In this document: piece by piece, positions 31,890-41,165 of the stretch
Numbering within the stretch: position 1 is the first letter of the stretch
Layout of the letters: the number at the start of each line of letters is the position of its first letter
DNA from: Thiohalocapsa sp.
Lineage (GTDB): Bacteria > Pseudomonadota > Gammaproteobacteria > Chromatiales > Chromatiaceae
Assembly: GCA_021736785.1 (NCBI GenBank)
Contig: JAIPFF010000052.1
Span: 1 to 41,165 of the forward strand
Length of the DNA: 41,165 nucleotides
Direction: 5' to 3'
Program-made: the position numbers and the translations under genes
Notes under the pieces: model-generated
Told to the model about the DNA's origin: nothing
Seen by the model: only the letters and a program-made list of their open reading frames with translations
Databases searched by the model: none

Positions 31890-32669
31890 TCACCGCTGCA
31901 GCACCGCATAGATGTCGCCGGAGTTGGCCGCTTGCGGCAGCGCGCAAAGCCAGGCCCGGATCGCGTCGGCACCGAGCCATTGCGCATGCACCAGACGCTG
32001 ACTCTCGCCGAGCGCGGCATTGAACCGGTAACGCCCCAGGCGATCCAACTCCTCGAGCGCGGCAAGGGCCACACCGCGCTGTATCGTCGTGAACTCCACC
32101 GATAGTGCCGGCAACGGCTGGCTCAGCCCGCGCAGCACTTCCGCCTCGAAGCCTTCCACGTCGATCTTCGTGAAGGCGGGACTGCCGAAGCGGGCGATCA
32201 GCGCGTCGAGCGTGGTCTGCGCTACCTCGATGGTCCGCTCCCAGTGCTGTCCTTCCCAGCCCGGCGCGTCGGCGGCCGCGCCGATGAAAGCGGTCGAGGC
32301 CGAGCTGACGGTCGGGTTGTCGACGTTCAGGTACATGCGTAGGCGACCTTCCGCCGCTCCCACCGCTGAGGGCACGATATGGACATCGCGGCGGCGCCCG
32401 TAGAGCAGTCGCAGCAGCATGACGGGGCCCGGCTGCGGCTCGACCGCCACGACCTTTGCGCCGAGTCGGCGAAAGCTCGCGACGCGGTCGCCGACGTGGC
32501 TGCCGATATCGAATACCAAGTCGCCGCGGCCGGCGAAGCGCGCGTGCATCCGGTCGAGGTCCGAGGCGCGGCCCCGTCGGTAGTAGATGCCGACCGAGCG
32601 GGCGACGCCGAAAGCGCCGCGCAGGCGCTTCAGCGGCGTATCCGCAGCGGTCGAAGCGAAGCGGCTCAT
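31890..32669 (-). CDS. FkbM family methyltransferase
   Basis: A 259-residue SAM-dependent methyltransferase of the FkbM family, which O-methylates hydroxyl groups of sugars or small molecules. Features are LVFDIGSHVGDRVASF (motif I, near 50), VVAVEPQP, SAVGAAEGRLRM, TTLDALIARFG and KIDVEGFEAEVLRG (near 165), all characteristic of FkbM. The start codon overlaps the MdoH stop by four bases (ATGA), so the two are coupled; it may methylate a sugar of the glucan made by MdoH. It is followed after 213 bases by the dehydrogenase gene. Confidence 0.92.
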   Translation of the reverse strand: MSRFASTAADTPLKRLRGAFGVARSVGIYYRRGRASDLDRMHARFAGRGDLVFDIGSHVGDRVASFRRLGAKVVAVEPQPGPVMLLRLLYGRRRDVHIVPSAVGAAEGRLRMYLNVDNPTVSSASTAFIGAAADAPGWEGQHWERTIEVAQTTLDALIARFGSPAFTKIDVEGFEAEVLRGLSQPLPALSVEFTTIQRGVALAALEELDRLGRYRFNAALGESQRLVHAQWLGADAIRAWLCALPQAANSGDIYAVLQR

Positions 32670-34504
32670 TCGGCCGTCTCGACGGCCGTGTCGCCAAGGC
32701 CGCCATACGCGCGCGGCCCAGCCGAGCTGCCGGCCATGCTCGGCAGGTGCAGCGCCGCCAGCGGCGCCGCCGGGTCTATTTCGTCGGGCGTGCGCCAGAG
32801 GCCGATCCGTGCCAGCGCCAGGCCAAGCGACGGCAGTGCGGTGAGCACGGCGATCGGCGCCGCCAGCAGCGCGCCGGCAAAGAACGGCGAGAAGAAGATC
32901 ACCCCGCCCGCGCCGTATGCCGCGAGCCAGCCCGCGGCCGCGACGCCGACCAGCGTCTGAGGCCACAGCCGGCGCAGGGCCTGCCCGACGCCGATGCGGT
33001 GCACCGCACGCCGCTGCGGTCCCCAGACGACGGCTCGGCCGAACAACAGGCCTGCCATGAACACCGTGTGCGCAATGGCCATGATCGGTGCCATCAGCGT
33101 CGAGAACGTGATCTCCGCCGCGGTGCCGGTCAACAGCCTGCCGCCGCCGCCGAAACGCCGGCGCTTCATCGGCGACATGAGCAGGTCGGCCAGGGTCGCG
33201 AGCTTCGGCGCGAAGATCATGGTCAGCACGAGGATCAGCAGCATTTGGCCGCTGACCGGCTCGTAGATCGGGCCATCGTCGAAGCCGGTGCGCAGCGTGC
33301 CCAGGGTCATCAACGCCACCCAGGCCGGAGAGGAGACGAACATCAGGACCGCGAGCCCCAAGTGCACGCGGCTGATCGGATGTAGCCCGTTCATGCCGCG
33401 CAACTTCAGGTATTGCAGATTGCCTTGGCACCAGCGCAGGTCGCGGCGAATGAATTCGGTCAGCGTGGTCGGGTTTTCTTCCCAACTGCCGTTTTCCACG
33501 GGCATCACACGTACGCCGTAGCCGGCACGGCGCATCAGCGCGGCCTCGACCTGATCGTGGCTCAGTACCCAGCCGGCCAGCGGTCCGCGACCCGGCAGTT
33601 CGGGCAACTCGCAGTGGGCCGTGAACGGCGCCGAACGAATCAGTGCGTTGTGGCCCCAGTAAGGACCGGCGTCGCCCTGCCACCAAGCGCTGCCGATACT
33701 GTAGCTTTTCATGCCGAGGCGCATGCCGAATTGAAACGGACGCGCGAAGGCGCTCGCCGTCGGCAGTCCGACCATCAGCGTCTGCAGAATGCCGAGATCC
33801 GGGGTCGCCTGCATGACGCGGACCATGCGCGTAATGGTGTCGGCGGACATCAGGCTGTCGGCGTCCAGCACCAGCATGAAGTCGTAATCCGCAGCGTGGC
33901 TCAGGCAGAAATCGCGGATGTTGCCCGCCTTGAATCCCGCGTTGTCGCGGCGGCGGCGGTAGGACACCTCGATCCGGCCGCGCCAGCGCTCGGCGAGCGC
34001 CGCGACCCTGACCTCTTCCTCGGCGATGATTTCGGGCCAGTCCGAATCGCTGAGCACGAAGACATCGAACAGGTGTCCGTCACCGGTGCCGATCAGGTCG
34101 TCGACGATCAAATCCAAATTACGGCCGACGATATCGACGTCTTCGTTGCGGATGCAGCTCAGGATCGCGGTCCTGGCCGTGATCGGTGCCCTGTCATCGA
34201 CATTGGCCAGCGGCGGGCAGACCGCGGTTGCCGGGTCGGACGCGGTGCGCATGAGCATGAAGCCGGCCAGCGCATTCCAGAAGCCGATGGCGGTCCAGGG
34301 CAGCGTCAGCGCAAAACAGGCCGTGATCGCGAAGTCCAGCCAGCCGAATCCCCCCGGTGAAAGGGCCCGGATCATCAGCGCGATGGCCGCCGTGATCGTC
34401 GCCCCGACGGCCGTCGCGAACAGAAATCGACGGCTGCGCATCGGTAGGCCGGCGAGCGGTCCGGCGGCGTCGGCCGCCGCTTGATGGCTGGAGAGCATGT
34501 TCAT
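32666..34504 (-). CDS. mdoH: Glucans biosynthesis glucosyltransferase MdoH (OpgH)
   Basis: A 612-residue inner-membrane GT2 glucosyltransferase that makes the backbone of osmoregulated periplasmic glucans. Two N-terminal transmembrane segments (about 27-47, 56-86) precede the catalytic domain with LSDSDW (153-155), LDADS (214-216), the SHDQVEAALMRRAG acidic motif and RRDLRWCQGN (the QxxRW equivalent), followed by about five more membrane segments. The N-terminus is shorter than in E. coli OpgH (847 residues), lacking the cytoplasmic extension. The ATG at 34504 has AAGG six bases upstream. No mdoG is adjacent, which is unusual, and the next gene encodes an FkbM methyltransferase with a four-base overlap. 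Confidence 0.93.
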   Translation of the reverse strand: MNMLSSHQAAADAAGPLAGLPMRSRRFLFATAVGATITAAIALMIRALSPGGFGWLDFAITACFALTLPWTAIGFWNALAGFMLMRTASDPATAVCPPLANVDDRAPITARTAILSCIRNEDVDIVGRNLDLIVDDLIGTGDGHLFDVFVLSDSDWPEIIAEEEVRVAALAERWRGRIEVSYRRRRDNAGFKAGNIRDFCLSHAADYDFMLVLDADSLMSADTITRMVRVMQATPDLGILQTLMVGLPTASAFARPFQFGMRLGMKSYSIGSAWWQGDAGPYWGHNALIRSAPFTAHCELPELPGRGPLAGWVLSHDQVEAALMRRAGYGVRVMPVENGSWEENPTTLTEFIRRDLRWCQGNLQYLKLRGMNGLHPISRVHLGLAVLMFVSSPAWVALMTLGTLRTGFDDGPIYEPVSGQMLLILVLTMIFAPKLATLADLLMSPMKRRRFGGGGRLLTGTAAEITFSTLMAPIMAIAHTVFMAGLLFGRAVVWGPQRRAVHRIGVGQALRRLWPQTLVGVAAAGWLAAYGAGGVIFFSPFFAGALLAAPIAVLTALPSLGLALARIGLWRTPDEIDPAAPLAALHLPSMAGSSAGPRAYGGLGDTAVETAE

Positions 34505-34901
34505 GGTCGCCTTCAGAAATGGCTCCGTGGCGGTTGTTGGTTCACATCGGAGCACGCAAGTGAGCGCACGGGGCCGCGGAGCGCCAAAGCATCGCGGCGC
34601 CGGCTCGGCGCTTTGAGGTCCGAATCTGTCGGGGCCGCGCTCTGCTTGACGTCGACACGCTGTAGAGGGACGGATCGCCGTGTACGGCCGCCGAGCGGCT
34701 GGGATCGACGGAGAACGGCGTGCGCCTCCCGAGTTAATAAGGAGTCTTCCGGGTTCTTCAAGTGGCGGCAGAGCCGGCCGCGCAGCGCTGTTGCGGCCGG
34801 ATAGCGGGCGCCGCCGGGATGCGGCCGTGGAAGGCGAAGGCGCGCCGCGGCGGTATTCGGCCGCTGGTGTTGCGGTCGATCCCGGGCGTCTGCCTAGCGG
34901 C
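34505..34901. other. Intergenic region upstream of mdoH
   Basis: About 400 bases between the hypothetical protein gene and mdoH on the same strand. Frames crossing it look non-coding. A promoter for mdoH is expected here, but I cannot identify one with confidence. Confidence 0.4.
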
Positions 34902-35612
34902 CTAGTCGGGGAACTGCGTCGGTCCCGCCGTGTCCGGGCTGCCCCCGGTCGCCGCGCGCAGGCGCTCCAGAGCCGCCCGCGCCCGCCCGGCCTCGAAGCC
35001 GGCTTCGGCGACGCGCTCGCACAGGGCCTCGCCTTGCTCGACCACGAGCGACAGCTGGCCGGCATCGAAGATCTCGCAGACGGCCGCGATCTCGGCGGGG
35101 GTCGCGTGCAGCAGAGCGGGCGCCAGTTCGTCCGGTCCGATCGGGCTCTCGGGATGCAGGATATCCGCGGCGAGGGGCTGCTCGAGGAGGCGGAAGTGGA
35201 TCTCGCGCGCCGCTTCCTCTTCGCCGAGCTCTTGGCGGGCAAGCGGGTCGCTGCCCGCCTGACGCCGGATGCTGCGCATGATGACGTCGATCAGGCGGCG
35301 GATGGCGTCCTTCTCCCTGCTATGGTCGTCGGGCAGACCGCAGGCCTGCTCGAAATGGCGCTCCAGGGACTCTTTCAATGCCAGGACGCGCTCGCTGCCC
35401 ACGTCGGGCGGCAGCTCGGCGGCTTCGCGCACCAGGCCGGCGAAGGCGTCGCGAAAGGCCTCCATCTCCTCGTGGTCCGCCTTTTGCGCGGCCAGCAGGT
35501 CCTCCGGGGCCACCTCTCGGGGCGGCAGCGCGAACAGCGGGTTTTCGTGCCGCCGGCGCAGATGGCGCTCGCGCCGGCCGGGCTTGTGTGTGAACGGGAG
35601 ATCCATGGGCAA
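34902..35612 (-). CDS. Hypothetical protein, soluble and helical
   Basis: A 236-residue protein with no family that I recognise. It is highly charged and mostly helical, with a basic N-terminal segment (KPGRRERHLRRRHENPLFALPP), an acidic middle and a C-terminal helix-rich region. There is no signal peptide or membrane segment. It is 48 bases downstream of the oxidoreductase gene on the same strand and may share its transcript. Composition and codon use match neighbours, so I believe it is a real gene. Confidence 0.65.
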   Translation of the reverse strand: MPMDLPFTHKPGRRERHLRRRHENPLFALPPREVAPEDLLAAQKADHEEMEAFRDAFAGLVREAAELPPDVGSERVLALKESLERHFEQACGLPDDHSREKDAIRRLIDVIMRSIRRQAGSDPLARQELGEEEAAREIHFRLLEQPLAADILHPESPIGPDELAPALLHATPAEIAAVCEIFDAGQLSLVVEQGEALCERVAEAGFEAGRARAALERLRAATGGSPDTAGPTQFPD

Positions 35613-35660
35613 TGGCTCGGGGTGATGCTTGTTCGCGCTTCGGGCGTGGTCTTCGGCCGG

Positions 35661-36539
35661 TCAGCCGCCGCGCACCGGGCGGCCTTCGACGAGGGTTTCA
35701 TAGACGGCGGAGTAATCCGCGTCGCCGAGCCCGCTGCCGGCGGCGCGCAGCAGCGCCGCTTCCAGTGCAACCAGCGGAGCGGTATCCATGGTCGACTGCT
35801 CGGCGGTCCTGCGGAACAAAGTCAGGTCCTTCAGTAGGTGCTTCAACGGGAAGTTGGCCGTGCCGTAGTCGTGCGCCAAATATTTATCGAGCTTCTTGTC
35901 GAACGTCGGCGCGTACAGCGCACTCTCGCGCAGCAGCCCCATGAACTGTGCCACGTCGATGCCCTCGTGGCGGACCAGGCCGAGGCTGAAACAGAAGCTG
36001 GCGGTCAGTCCGGCGATGAGTTGATTCATCGCGAGCTTCAGCGCCGCGCCTTGACCCACCTCGCCGATGCGTTGCGGCTGCTTCGACAAGTGCGTTAGTA
36101 GCGGCAGGCAGCGCTCGTAGAGTGCAAGGTCGCCGCCGGCCATGATAATCAGCGAGCCGCTGCGCGCCTCGGGCAGACTGCCCAGCACGGGGGCCTCCAG
36201 ATACTCCCCGCCGGCGCGGGCGACGCGCGTCGCGATGCGCCGGCTCTCGTCCGGGGCGATGGTGCCCATCTGCAGGATGATGCGCCCGGCCAGCGCCCCG
36301 ATGCTGTCGGCATGAAACAGTGTCTGCTCGATGGCGGACGCATCGCCGAGCAGCAGCAGAACCGCATCGGCGCCGCCGATGGCATCCGCGGCCGTCTCGG
36401 CCAGTGTCACGCCGTCCAGGGACAGCGCCTGCGCCTTCTCCGGCGTTCTGTTCCAGGCCGAGACATCGAAGTGCCTGTCTTTGAGCCGAATCGCGATCTC
36501 GCTGCCGAGCAGCCCCGTGCCGAGCACTGACACCTTCAT
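35661..36539 (-). CDS. NAD(P)-dependent oxidoreductase, beta-hydroxyacid dehydrogenase family
   Basis: A 292-residue enzyme of the 6-phosphogluconate dehydrogenase-like/3-hydroxyisobutyrate dehydrogenase superfamily. The Rossmann motif is VLGTGLLGSEIA (residues 5-16), followed by the second-strand end AWNRTPEK, where Asn-Arg-Thr suggests NADPH preference. The substrate-binding segment APVLGSLPEARSGSLIIMAGG (near 117) and the catalytic lysine region KLAMNQLIAG (near 168, KxxxN) are intact. It probably oxidises or reduces a beta-hydroxyacid such as glyoxylate/succinic semialdehyde reductases do; the exact substrate cannot be told. It lies 100 bases after aroE. Confidence 0.87.
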   Translation of the reverse strand: MKVSVLGTGLLGSEIAIRLKDRHFDVSAWNRTPEKAQALSLDGVTLAETAADAIGGADAVLLLLGDASAIEQTLFHADSIGALAGRIILQMGTIAPDESRRIATRVARAGGEYLEAPVLGSLPEARSGSLIIMAGGDLALYERCLPLLTHLSKQPQRIGEVGQGAALKLAMNQLIAGLTASFCFSLGLVRHEGIDVAQFMGLLRESALYAPTFDKKLDKYLAHDYGTANFPLKHLLKDLTLFRRTAEQSTMDTAPLVALEAALLRAAGSGLGDADYSAVYETLVEGRPVRGG

Positions 36540-36639
36540 AATCGTTTCACCTGTGGTTGTCCGGCGGATGGTTGTCCCGAGGAGGCGCTTGCCGCACGCG
36601 GCATGGGCGACAGTCCGGCGCCGGTCGAGGCGCCGGTGA

Positions 36640-37476
36640 CTAGCCGCCCCCGCGCAGCATCTCCATCACCGGTGCCGTTAGCGGGCGAACGCCGCGCCAG
36701 AGAAAGAACGACTCCGCGGCCTGCTCGACCAACATTCCGAGCCCGTCGAGCGCCCGGGCGGCGCCGTGCTCGACGGCCCAACGGCAGAAGGGCGTCGTTG
36801 AATCGGCGTACAGCATGTCGTATGCCCAACCGTCGTCGGCCAGACAGTCATCGGGGATGTCCGGTACGTCGCCGTCGAGTCCGCTCGATGTGGCGTTGAT
36901 GATCAGGTCGAAGCGCCGGCCTGCAAGGGCATCGAGGCCGCAGCCGTGCAGATTTCCGTTGGTGCCGGCACGCAGCGCATCCGCCAGCCCCCGTGCCTTG
37001 TCGGCGGTGCGGTTGGCGATCACCAGTTCGGCGGGCCCGCTGTCCAACAGCGGTTGCAGCACGCCGCGGGCGGCGCCGCCGGCGCCGAGCAGCAGCATGC
37101 GCTTGCGGGCGGGCGCGAAGCCGTGGTTCCGGGTGAGATCCCGCAGCAGGCCGACGCCGTCGGTGTTGTCGCCCCGAAGCAGTCCGCCGTCGAGCACGAT
37201 GATGGTGTTGACGGCGCCGGCGGCCTGCGCGCGCGAACTGTGGTCTGCGAGCAGCGCCCAGGCCTGTTCCTTGAACGGCACGGTGACGTTCAGCCCGCGG
37301 CCGCCGGCCGCGACGAAGCTGCGCACGTCGCCGGCGAAGTCGTCCGGATTGCCGAGAATACGCCCGTAGTCCATGTGCTGATGGGTCTGCGCGGCGAAGG
37401 CGCCGTGAATCGCCGGCGACTTGCTGTGCGCGATGGGGTTGCCGATGACGGCGTAGCGATCGGTCACCGCCCGCAC
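36640..37476 (-). CDS. aroE: Shikimate dehydrogenase
   Basis: A 278-residue enzyme converting 3-dehydroshikimate to shikimate with NADPH. The N-terminal shikimate-binding motif YAVIGNPIAHSKSPAIH, the catalytic lysine region GLNVTVPFKEQA (near 60-70), GDNTDGVGLLRDL (near 97) and the cofactor motif LLGAGGAARGV, followed by ANRT, are all intact. The start is a GTG; a second GTG three codons later is also possible. It is 39 bases after hemB on the same strand, so the two are probably cotranscribed. Confidence 0.96.
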   Translation of the reverse strand: MRAVTDRYAVIGNPIAHSKSPAIHGAFAAQTHQHMDYGRILGNPDDFAGDVRSFVAAGGRGLNVTVPFKEQAWALLADHSSRAQAAGAVNTIIVLDGGLLRGDNTDGVGLLRDLTRNHGFAPARKRMLLLGAGGAARGVLQPLLDSGPAELVIANRTADKARGLADALRAGTNGNLHGCGLDALAGRRFDLIINATSSGLDGDVPDIPDDCLADDGWAYDMLYADSTTPFCRWAVEHGAARALDGLGMLVEQAAESFFLWRGVRPLTAPVMEMLRGGG

Positions 37477-37515
37477 CCCGCCGTCAACGACCGCGGGAGC
37501 CGGCTGCGGCGTGGG

Positions 37516-38845
<1,330 letters not shown>

Positions 38846-39238
38846 ATGCACTTCGAAACCCATCGCAGCGATAGTGTTCACGCGTTCGACGTGGACCAGG
38901 AAGGATTCGCTTCGGCCGTGATCGAGGCCTCGCGGCAGCGGCCGATCCTGGTCGACTTCTGGGCCGACTGGTGCAGTCCCTGTCACCAATTGTCGCCGCA
39001 CTTGAACCGGGTCATCGACGAATTCGACGGCGAGATCGGGCTGGCGAAGGTCGAAGTGGACGAGGGCGACAACATGAAGCTCGCCGGCCACTATCGCCTG
39101 CGCGGCTTCCCGACGGTCATTCTGTTCGTCAACGGCGAAGAGCGCGGGCGCTTCAGCGGCGCGCGCTCGAGTCACCAGATCCGCGAGTGGATCGCGGAGC
39201 ACCTGCAGCCCTCGCCGAGCGGCGACCGGGCGGCTTGA
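38846..39238 (+). CDS. Thioredoxin-like protein
   Basis: A 130-residue protein with a complete thioredoxin domain: FWADWCSPCHQLSP with the redox-active WCSPC (near residues 42-46), the core aspartate region and the cis-proline in GFPTVILFVNG. There is an N-terminal extension of about 20 residues without a signal peptide, so it is cytoplasmic. The active site CSPC differs from the usual CGPC of thioredoxin 1, which would shift redox potential. The start has AGGTGA seven bases upstream. It is followed by the MlaC-like gene after 31 bases. Confidence 0.9.
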   Translation: MHFETHRSDSVHAFDVDQEGFASAVIEASRQRPILVDFWADWCSPCHQLSPHLNRVIDEFDGEIGLAKVEVDEGDNMKLAGHYRLRGFPTVILFVNGEERGRFSGARSSHQIREWIAEHLQPSPSGDRAA

Positions 39239-39269
39239 GCGGGCGCGCGCGGGGCACCGGCGTCGGGCC

Positions 39270-39914
39270 ATGATCAAACCGCTGAGAAGCTACGCGCTCG
39301 CCGCCCTGTTGCTGCTGATTCCGTGGCCGCAGGGCGCGGCGGCGAGCGGGGCCGACCTGAGTCCGCCGGAGCAGGTGATCCAGGGGGTCTCCGACGAACT
39401 GATGCACGTGCTGCGCGAGGACCGCCGGCTGCTCGAGACGGATCCGGCCTACGTCCATCGCCTGGTCGATCGGCTGTTTCTGCCTCATGTCGACTTCGAT
39501 CGCGTCTGCGCGCTGGTGCTCGGTCCCTTCTGGCGCGACGCCACGGCGGAGCAGCGCCGGGCCTTTCAGCAGGCCTTCAAAGACCTTGTCGTCAACACTT
39601 ACGCCCACGCCGCCGACGAGCTCAGCGCCTGGGAGATCCGCTATCTGCCGGTTCGGGCGTCGACGCGCCCGGACCGCGTCGTCGTGCGCACCGAGGTGCT
39701 GCGCCCGCGCGGCAATCCTGTCGCCGTGGACTACCGCATGGTGCGCCGCGACGGCCGCTGGCTGGCCTACGATGTAGTGGTGGAGGGGGTGAGCTTGCTG
39801 ACCAATTACCGAAGCGCCTTCACCGGCATTGCCCGCGAGCGCGGCCTCGGCGGATTGATTGCCGAGTTGGAGAGGCGGAACGCGACGCGCACGGCGTCGC
39901 AGACCTCGGAATAA
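39270..39914 (+). CDS. MlaC/Ttg2D family periplasmic phospholipid-binding protein
   Basis: A 214-residue protein with a signal peptide (basic MIKPLRSY, hydrophobic ALAALLLLIPW, AxA-type cleavage site near residue 25) and the MlaC/Ttg2D domain: FLPHVDFDRVCALVLGPFWRDA, EQRRAFQQAFKDLVVNTYA, and VDYRMVRRDGRWLAYDVVVEGVSLLTNYR. MlaC proteins carry phospholipids between the outer membrane and the MlaFEDB complex. None of the other mla genes are adjacent, so this is an orphan copy; it could serve the main Mla system or another lipid-transfer partner such as a hopanoid transporter. It probably shares a transcript with the thioredoxin-like gene. Confidence 0.92.
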   Translation: MIKPLRSYALAALLLLIPWPQGAAASGADLSPPEQVIQGVSDELMHVLREDRRLLETDPAYVHRLVDRLFLPHVDFDRVCALVLGPFWRDATAEQRRAFQQAFKDLVVNTYAHAADELSAWEIRYLPVRASTRPDRVVVRTEVLRPRGNPVAVDYRMVRRDGRWLAYDVVVEGVSLLTNYRSAFTGIARERGLGGLIAELERRNATRTASQTSE

Positions 39915-40199
39915 GGCCCCGAGCGCGAGGCCGCCAGGGTCATCAGTGCGCCGCAAGGGTCCGGCGGATCCGGTTGTTGTCGATGCACACCACAGGATTG
40001 CGGTGGTCTAGGTTGTGGACGCCGTCAACCGCCGGAGGCAGCCGTTCGCGGAGCCCGCTGAGGACGGCTATTGTCATGGCGCGTCACTGAACCTCGGCGA
40101 CGCCGTGCGCGTTCCGGGTCCGGCGGACTGCTCGGTCGACTTGTGCGACCTCTTCTGACGGCGCGCTTTCCGCCTTCCTTGGCTTTGTGCTCGGGGCTA

Positions 40200-41165
40200 T
40201 CAGGCCGCCGCGACCACCTGCCGGCCGTGCTCTGCCGGAGCACGCTCCGCGGCCCGGTTCAGCGCCGAGAGCACCGCCCGCAGCGAGGCGCCGACGCTGT
40301 CCCGATCGATGGCCGCGCCGGCGATGCGCTCGCCGTCGATGGCGAGCTGGATGTAGGCCGCGGCCTCGGCGTCGGTGCCGGCGCCGATCGCATGCTCCTG
40401 GTAGTCGAGCACGTCCACCGCGTGTCCGCCGAACCGCCGCCAGGCGTCGGCGAAGGCCGCGATGGCGCCGTCGCCGTCGCCGCTGATGGCGTGCTCGCGG
40501 CCGTCGACGGCGACGCGGGCCTCCAAATGATCATGGCCGTTGCGGCTGAGCCGATAGCCCAGCAGCCGTGCCGGCGCGTCGTCGCGCACGAAGTGCTGCT
40601 CGAACAGCCCGCGGATGGTCTCGGCATCGATGATGCCGCCGCGCCGCTCGCTCTCGCGCTGGACGACGATCGCCAGGTCCTGCTGCAGCCAGCGCGGCAG
40701 CGTCAGGCCGTAATCGCGCTCCAGCACGAAGGCGATGCCGCCCTTGCCGGATTGGCTGTTGACCCGGATCACGGCCTCGTAGCTGCGGCCGATGTCGCGC
40801 GGGTCGATGGGCAGATAGGCCACCTGCCACGGGCTGTCCGGGCGCTGGTGCTGCAGGGATTTGCGGATCGCGTCCTGGTGGCTGCCGGAGAACGCGGTGT
40901 AGACCAGCTCGCCGACCCAGGGATGGCGTGGCGGGCAGGCGATGCCCGTGCATTCCTCGACGACGGCGACGATACGGTCCGGGTCGCTCAGGTCGAGCCC
41001 GGGGTCGATGCCCTGGCTGTAGAGGTTCATCGCCAGCGTGACGATGTCCATATTGCCGGTGCGCTCGCCGTTGCCGAGCAGCGTGCCCTCTAGGCGATCG
41101 GCCCCGGCCAAAAGGGCCAGCTCCGCGGCGGCCGCGGCGCCGCCGCGGTCGTTGTGGGTGTGTAC
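40200..41165 (-). CDS. leuA: 2-isopropylmalate synthase, C-terminal part (truncated by window edge)
   Basis: The minus-strand frame runs from the window edge through 321 codons to the stop at 40200. It begins with VHTHNDRGG, where the two histidines of the HxH motif bind the catalytic metal, followed by ELALLAGADRLEGTLLGNGERTGN, a hallmark of 2-isopropylmalate/homocitrate synthases. The remainder has FSGSHQDAIRKSL and a C-terminal regulatory domain (about the last 110 residues) of the LeuA dimer type, where leucine feeds back. The layout and PRHPWVGELVYTAFSGSHQD segment fit the long type-2 LeuA (about 560 residues). The catalytic N-terminal half lies outside the window. It is the first enzyme of leucine synthesis. 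Confidence 0.93.
   Translation of the reverse strand, partial: VHTHNDRGGAAAAAELALLAGADRLEGTLLGNGERTGNMDIVTLAMNLYSQGIDPGLDLSDPDRIVAVVEECTGIACPPRHPWVGELVYTAFSGSHQDAIRKSLQHQRPDSPWQVAYLPIDPRDIGRSYEAVIRVNSQSGKGGIAFVLERDYGLTLPRWLQQDLAIVVQRESERRGGIIDAETIRGLFEQHFVRDDAPARLLGYRLSRNGHDHLEARVAVDGREHAISGDGDGAIAAFADAWRRFGGHAVDVLDYQEHAIGAGTDAEAAAYIQLAIDGERIAGAAIDRDSVGASLRAVLSALNRAAERAPAEHGRQVVAAA

Noticed and set aside
32670-33686. Extension of the FkbM frame into mdoH
   Set aside because: It would read through mdoH in the wrong frame; the ATG at 32669 overlaps the mdoH stop as ATGA and matches the family N-terminus.
34505-35242. Extension of the mdoH frame to 35242
   Set aside because: The added sequence is antisense-like Ser/Arg-rich translation overlapping the hypothetical gene; the ATG at 34504 has AAGG upstream.

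Overview
The window is a stretch of high-GC (roughly two thirds G+C by eye) proteobacterial chromosome, most likely from a gammaproteobacterium. The evidence is an Rpf/DSF quorum-sensing locus laid out as in Xanthomonadaceae (rpfG-rpfC convergent with rpfF), a CowN protein (known from diazotrophs), a magnesium-type HemB, and Gram-negative envelope genes (lgt, mdoH, a MlaC-like protein). I cannot name the genus. I saw no rRNA, tRNA, insertion sequence, CRISPR array or phage genes.

Layout. (1) 162-7321, minus strand, is a phosphate block: DUF47/PhoU-like protein, PiT permease, a P-loop ATPase of unknown role, a metallophosphoesterase, then a universal stress protein overlapping an NptA-type Na/Pi transporter by 4 bases. 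A very good PHO box (2566-2583) precedes the last pair. (2) 7743-12567 is mixed: an HBM/HAMP receptor with no output domain, a second Usp, a small membrane protein, cowN (minus) and a HAD phosphatase. (3) 13198-17904 is the DSF system: RpfG (REC + HD-GYP), RpfC (5-TM hybrid kinase with an extra degenerate receiver) and RpfF (DSF synthase). (4) 17905-18937 is about 1 kb with no recognisable gene. Its first half is AT-rich and holds a possible 44-residue ORF with a good ribosome site, a good sigma70-like promoter and a strong stem structure. (5) 18938-22735 has lgt, diverging from a translationally coupled TldD/TldE-like pair.

(6) 22788-27348 is a signalling block: an FHA-GAF-adenylate cyclase convergent with an operon encoding a periplasmic protein, a membrane c-type haem sensor with HAMP domain, and a soluble Ser/Thr kinase with a duplicated C-terminal module. 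A phosphothreonine-binding cyclase beside a kinase and a haem sensor suggests one pathway from redox or ligand sensing to cAMP. (7) 28131-34504 is a minus-strand cluster: MdoH overlapping an FkbM methyltransferase, then a BchC-like dehydrogenase, a PTPS-fold protein lacking the classical catalytic residues, a GT4 glycosyltransferase and an overlapping SAM methyltransferase. The last four look like a pathway for an unknown small molecule. (8) 34902-38532, minus strand: a hypothetical protein, a 6PGDH-type oxidoreductase, aroE and hemB. (9) 38846-41165: a thioredoxin-like protein, an orphan MlaC-like lipid-binding protein, and the 3' part of leuA running off the edge.

A recurring oddity is short tandem duplications of 12-17 bp at gene boundaries, mostly just upstream of start codons (10334, 12556, 19883, 26751) and once in frame inside a gene (28995). 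The best candidates for something new are the PTPS-like/dehydrogenase/glycosyltransferase/methyltransferase operon, the haem sensor-kinase-FHA-cyclase module, and the non-coding region between rpfF and lgt.
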